Shown here: positions 61,484 through 64,000 of the stretch, piece by piece | Layout of the letters: every line of letters starts with the position of its first letter | Numbering within the stretch: position 1 is the stretch's first letter | DNA from: Pseudaeromonas sharmana | GTDB taxonomy: Bacteria; Pseudomonadota; Gammaproteobacteria; Enterobacterales; Aeromonadaceae | Direction of reading: 5' to 3' | Assembly (NCBI RefSeq): GCF_042649925.1 | Contig: NZ_JBHSAF010000014.1 | Coordinates: 682,001-746,000, forward strand | Length of the DNA: 64,000 nt | Made by a program: the position numbers and the translations under genes | The notes under the pieces: generated by a model | What the model was told of the DNA's origin: nothing | Databases searched by the model: none | The model's input: only the letters and a program-made list of their open reading frames with translations

Positions 61484-61857
61484 GTTCGCCTCATAAAATT
61501 GGCTTGCTTGTCATTATGTTAGCTCAGCCAGTGCCAGCTACAAATGATGTACGTCGCAACAGAGTCTCTGGATCAGTCCTGTTGCGCCAGCGTTACGCAC
61601 CAAACAGGTGCAATTGTGCAAACAGTTATCATCTACACCGCTAAAATTCGGCAAAATTGCTACGAAAACGCTGATATTGCCGCCTCATATGGGCATCGAA
61701 CAGATTGGCATGACACTTGAATAGCTATTAGCAACAAAACGCAAAACCATGTCTGAACATTGATTTTGCGTTGATGGCAGAGCGCGTCATCATGCCGTCA
61801 CAGAGGCTCAGGATACTGGGCCCATAACAGAGAATAATCCGCTGAGGAGAGCACACC
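61484..61857. other. 374-base region upstream of a small membrane peptide gene
   Basis: No protein-coding signal. The region is AT-rich between 61610 and 61770. A GATACT hexamer near 61812 could be the -10 of the following small gene, but no good -35 partner is seen. I see nothing further. Confidence 0.4.
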
Positions 61858-61977
61858 ATGCACGATTTCGACAACACCTGGAGTCTGGGTTATGCCTGGC
61901 TCATCGGCATAGTGATTGGCGGCAGTGCCGAAGTGGCATTGCAACTGGCCAGTCATTCGCTGGTCACCCTGTTCTGA
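61858..61977 (+). CDS. 39-residue single-helix membrane peptide
   Basis: An ATG 7 bases after a strong GAGGAGA site opens a 39-codon frame: MHDFDNTWSLGYAWLIGI is followed by a hydrophobic stretch containing GGSAEVALQLA and ending SHSLVTLF. An acidic N-terminus, one membrane helix (about 11-30) and no charged residues in the helix except one Glu suggest a small inner-membrane peptide. An isolated gene with an intrinsic terminator 82 bases later. Function unknown; it is supported by ribosome site, composition and terminator rather than by homology. Confidence 0.6.
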   Translation: MHDFDNTWSLGYAWLIGIVIGGSAEVALQLASHSLVTLF

Positions 61978-62058
61978 GTTACTGGATAGTCTGTTCCTGA
62001 GTTAGTGTTTCACCCCACTGTCAAACCGCTGTAATTGTTAACCTTCATGTTTCGCTCA

Positions 62059-62091
62059 ACCGGTTCATAACCTATGAACCGGTCTTTTTTT
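62059..62091 (+). terminator. intrinsic terminator after the small peptide gene
   Basis: An 11-bp perfect stem ACCGGTTCATA/TATGAACCGGT (62059-62069 with 62073-62083) with a 3-base loop is followed by CTTTTTTT. It faces the end of the GNAT gene on the other strand. Confidence 0.92.
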
Positions 62092-62111
62092 ATCTCGCAC
62101 CGGCTACGGAT

Positions 62112-62570
62112 TTACTCCAGCAGCAACGTCATGTAGCGGCTGTAGGGATCGGCGCGATAATCGGCAAACGGAGCACAATCGCGAAAACCGCAGGTTTCGT
62201 AAAGGCGGTGTGATGGCTCGAACGCCGGCGGCGTGCCGGTCTCCAGACTCAAGCGAACCAGTCCCTGGCGTCGCGCCTCGGCAATCAGGTGAGCCAGCAG
62301 TGCGCGCGCCAGTCCCTGACGACGAAAAGCGGGGGCAACGCGCATGGATTTGATCTCGCCATGGTCAGGGCTCAGCATCTTCAACGCAATGCAACCGGCA
62401 ACCTGATCCTGTTGCCACAGCGTCCAGAAACTGACGTCGGCCGCCTGCAAGGCCGTGCAGTCCAGCGCGTGAGTGCTCTCCGGCGGCGAGTCGGCGCGCA
62501 TGTCGCGCAAGTGCTCTTCCAGCAACATGATCACCCGCGGATCCGTGACATCATCCAGTCGTATTTCCAT
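62112..62570 (-). CDS. GNAT-family N-acetyltransferase
   Basis: A 152-residue acetyl-CoA-dependent acetyltransferase (PanZ/YjgM/Rv-like small GNAT). The acetyl-CoA loop RVAPAFRRQGLARALL and the later YETCGFRDCAPFADY are typical. AGGAG lies 6 bases before the ATG. It is 26 bases downstream of the XRE regulator gene, and so is part of a two-gene operon with it. Substrate unknown. Confidence 0.9.
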   Translation of the reverse strand: MEIRLDDVTDPRVIMLLEEHLRDMRADSPPESTHALDCTALQAADVSFWTLWQQDQVAGCIALKMLSPDHGEIKSMRVAPAFRRQGLARALLAHLIAEARRQGLVRLSLETGTPPAFEPSHRLYETCGFRDCAPFADYRADPYSRYMTLLLE

Positions 62571-62596
62571 CTCGTGCTCCTGCTGTCAATTTTGGT

Positions 62597-63175
62597 TCAG
62601 AGAGTCTGGCCACGCGTCAGCGCCACCAGATAGCGTGCAGACGTGTCACCCGGGTTGAAAAATTCGGTGCCTCCTTCGATGCTCATACACAGGCAATCGC
62701 CTGGCATCAGTTGCCAATCGATCCCTGCGCTATGGATCTGCATGCGCCCCTCCAGCATCCAGATCTGCTGGTGCCAATCCGTTGCCAGTGGCAATGGCTC
62801 ATAGCTGACTCGTTGCCCGGGCGGAAAAACCACCTCCACCATCTGCAACGGAGCTGCCTGCAATGCGGTCAGCCGTCGCCGCTGATAACCGGACGCCGGA
62901 TCGACCCACACATCCTGCTCGTCATGACGATAGCAGGGAGACTCTGTCGGCTTAACCTGCAGCCCGGCAAACAGCGATGCCAGCGGGATCCCCAACGCCG
63001 TTGCCAATCGGTCCAGCACCGCCGCGGTCGGACTACTCTGGCCGCGCTCTATGCTAGAGATGTTCGAGCGACTGACACCGGCCTGTTCGGCGAGCTGCTC
63101 CAACGACCAGCCCTGCTGTTCGCGCAACTGGCGCAAACGCGTGGCCAGCAAGCGTTGAAAATCAGCCTGTGCCAT
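62597..63175 (-). CDS. XRE-family regulator with cupin sensor domain
   Basis: A 192-residue repressor-like protein. The HTH (residues 10-65) reads LRQLREQQGWSLEQLAEQAG then SRSNISSIERGQSSP. The C-terminal cupin (about 105-185) may bind a small ligand. GGAGG precedes the ATG. Three TATTGGAT-type half-sites upstream (63229-63255) suggest it controls its own XRE-GNAT operon, and perhaps ybaN on the other side. Confidence 0.92.
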   Translation of the reverse strand: MAQADFQRLLATRLRQLREQQGWSLEQLAEQAGVSRSNISSIERGQSSPTAAVLDRLATALGIPLASLFAGLQVKPTESPCYRHDEQDVWVDPASGYQRRRLTALQAAPLQMVEVVFPPGQRVSYEPLPLATDWHQQIWMLEGRMQIHSAGIDWQLMPGDCLCMSIEGGTEFFNPGDTSARYLVALTRGQTL

Positions 63176-63228
63176 CCTACACCTCCGCTGGTGATGCCCT
63201 GCTATGGTTATGGTTGCAACAACCTATT

Positions 63229-63255
63229 TATTGGATCAAATCCAATATATTGGAT
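63229..63255. promoter_or_regulatory. triple inverted TATTGGAT half-sites, candidate XRE operator
   Basis: TATTGGAT (63229-63236), a 3-base spacer, ATCCAATA (63240-63247) and again TATTGGAT (63248-63255) make two overlapping perfect palindromes. The array lies 54 bases before the XRE start and about 99 bases before ybaN, the usual place for autorepression. Confidence 0.7.
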
Positions 63256-63353
63256 ATCAAGACTAAAACCAAGACAAAAACAGCGATCATGGCGTGATCC
63301 CGGTCTACACTTCAGGCATAGTGATAGTAGATCTCATTTAGACGAGCGAAATC

Positions 63354-63725
63354 ATGCTGTTGCTGCAACTTCTCGGTTTTGTCTTTGTGGCCCTGGCGGT
63401 GGCAGGCATACTGCTTCCGCTGGTGCCTACCACGCCGTTTTTGTTACTGGCCGCCTGGTGTTTTGCCCGCAGCTCGCCGCGATTTCATCACTGGTTGCTG
63501 CATCACCGCTGGTTTGCTCCTTATCTGCGTCATTATCAGGATGGCGGCGGTATGGCGCGGCGCCACAAAATCATCATGCTCGGCCTGATGTGGGCCGGGA
63601 TCGGTTACTCCATCTGGCTGTTGCAACACAATGGTGTCCGTGGCGGTTTGCTATTGATAGCCCTGCTGGTCAGCCTGCACCTGCTGCGCATGCCTACGCG
63701 CCCGTCACTGACCGATCGCGACTAA
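63354..63725 (+). CDS. DUF454 inner-membrane protein YbaN
   Basis: A 123-residue DUF454 protein. LGFVFVALAVAGILLPLVPT is the first helix with the PTTPFLLLAAWCFARSSPRFHHWLL signature spanning it (read here in two parts). A basic cytoplasmic loop (MARRHKI) and two further helices follow. Function not known to me. Weak ribosome site. Divergent from the XRE-GNAT operon. Confidence 0.92.
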   Translation: MLLLQLLGFVFVALAVAGILLPLVPTTPFLLLAAWCFARSSPRFHHWLLHHRWFAPYLRHYQDGGGMARRHKIIMLGLMWAGIGYSIWLLQHNGVRGGLLLIALLVSLHLLRMPTRPSLTDRD

Positions 63726-63974
63726 TGAGTCGTTGCCAACCAGTCATCTCTCAGGTGGGGGATCACTCATGCCATCGACTGGTTAGCCCTATGCGGCCCC
63801 CTCTCGACAGCGAGGCGCGGTAGCGTTGCCAGCATGGCCTCACGGCGTGTCAGCGTGGGCATCCCGGGCGCTGGCGCAGACTCAGCAACGGCTATTTAGG
63901 CCGGCTTAATCATTGCGTCAACCGCGGTGAAAGCCTATGATCGCAGCCCATTTTTCCCCCGCCGGTGATCTCCG
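63726..63974. other. intergenic region with a long-range inverted repeat
   Basis: ACCAGTC near 63741 and GACTGGT near 63778 are complementary with about 30 bases between them, possibly a structured leader or terminator. No gene seen. Confidence 0.35.
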
Positions 63975-64000
63975 ATGCTGAAAAAACCCCTGACCCTGCG
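63975..64000 (+). CDS. possible start of a gene running off the right edge
   Basis: ATG at 63975 opens a frame reading MLKKPLTL with a weak GGTGA site 7 bases upstream. Only eight full codons are present, so neither identity nor reality can be judged. Confidence 0.3.

Noticed and set aside
61706..61720. Sigma-54-like TGGCATG-N4-TTGA upstream of the small peptide gene
   Set aside because: The -12 element reads GA rather than the nearly invariant GC, and no enhancer-binding protein is nearby.

Overview
The window reads as chromosomal DNA of a facultatively anaerobic gammaproteobacterium. PhoPQ, RadD, AlaA-YfbR, DbpA, MepA, RimJ and a ybgA-phrB type pair are of the enterobacterial/Vibrio/Aeromonas type. 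The complete hutWXZ, tonB and hutBCD haem locus, FabV and an eight-gene lipid operon point to Aeromonadales or a close relative. This placement is inference from protein resemblance only. There is no rRNA, no CRISPR array and no intact insertion sequence or prophage.

Layout. 1-5200: the start of a periplasmic alpha-carbonic anhydrase, a lipoprotein, MscL, PhoPQ behind a likely PhoP-box promoter, an oxidoreductase and a secreted protein. 5400-12950: GlgX, MepA, a nitrate-sensor-type chemoreceptor, a cold-shock-domain membrane protein, and a sodium/amino-acid symporter under a tandem glycine riboswitch with a Shine-Dalgarno hairpin. 13200-18350: DbpA, then an ECF sigma factor with a zinc anti-sigma protein facing a four-gene bufferin operon (precursor peptide, DUF692 enzyme, DUF2063 partner, DoxX protein). 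18400-25750: an AraC regulator and a three-gene RND efflux operon. 26000-28720: a decayed tRNA-Leu copy, a nitroreductase/LysR pair, a broken transposase tail and a live Pro-Arg-His-Leu tRNA operon; together these look like a small islet beside a tRNA gene. 28850-37970: FolD, then haem uptake and breakdown around a Fur-box-like site. 38000-46560: FabV, RadD, PBP4, AlaA, YfbR, a frameshifted nucleotide-binding protein and lipoproteins. 46650-51760: a large sensor/diguanylate cyclase with a C-terminal hemerythrin domain, an envelope protein, an isochorismatase-family hydrolase and RimJ. 51780-57990: an eight-gene operon around a cyclopropane-fatty-acid-synthase-like enzyme. 58140-64000: SpeE, photolyase, a TudS-like fusion protein, a 39-residue membrane peptide gene, a GNAT/XRE pair with a three-half-site operator, and YbaN.

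How the genes work together. The best candidate for newly described biology is the bufferin cluster. Its precursor has an export signal and four cysteines that fit the copper-binding thiooxazole peptides, and it comes with its own ECF/anti-sigma pair and a plausible ECF promoter. The haem locus forms one import and breakdown route: outer-membrane receptor, TonB, periplasmic HutB, HutCD, then HutWXZ. The lipid operon with photolyase nearby resembles light or singlet-oxygen stress loci of other proteobacteria. Several regulatory sites can be read directly: PhoP box, glycine riboswitch, 21-bp-spaced direct repeats before the RND operon, and XRE palindromes.
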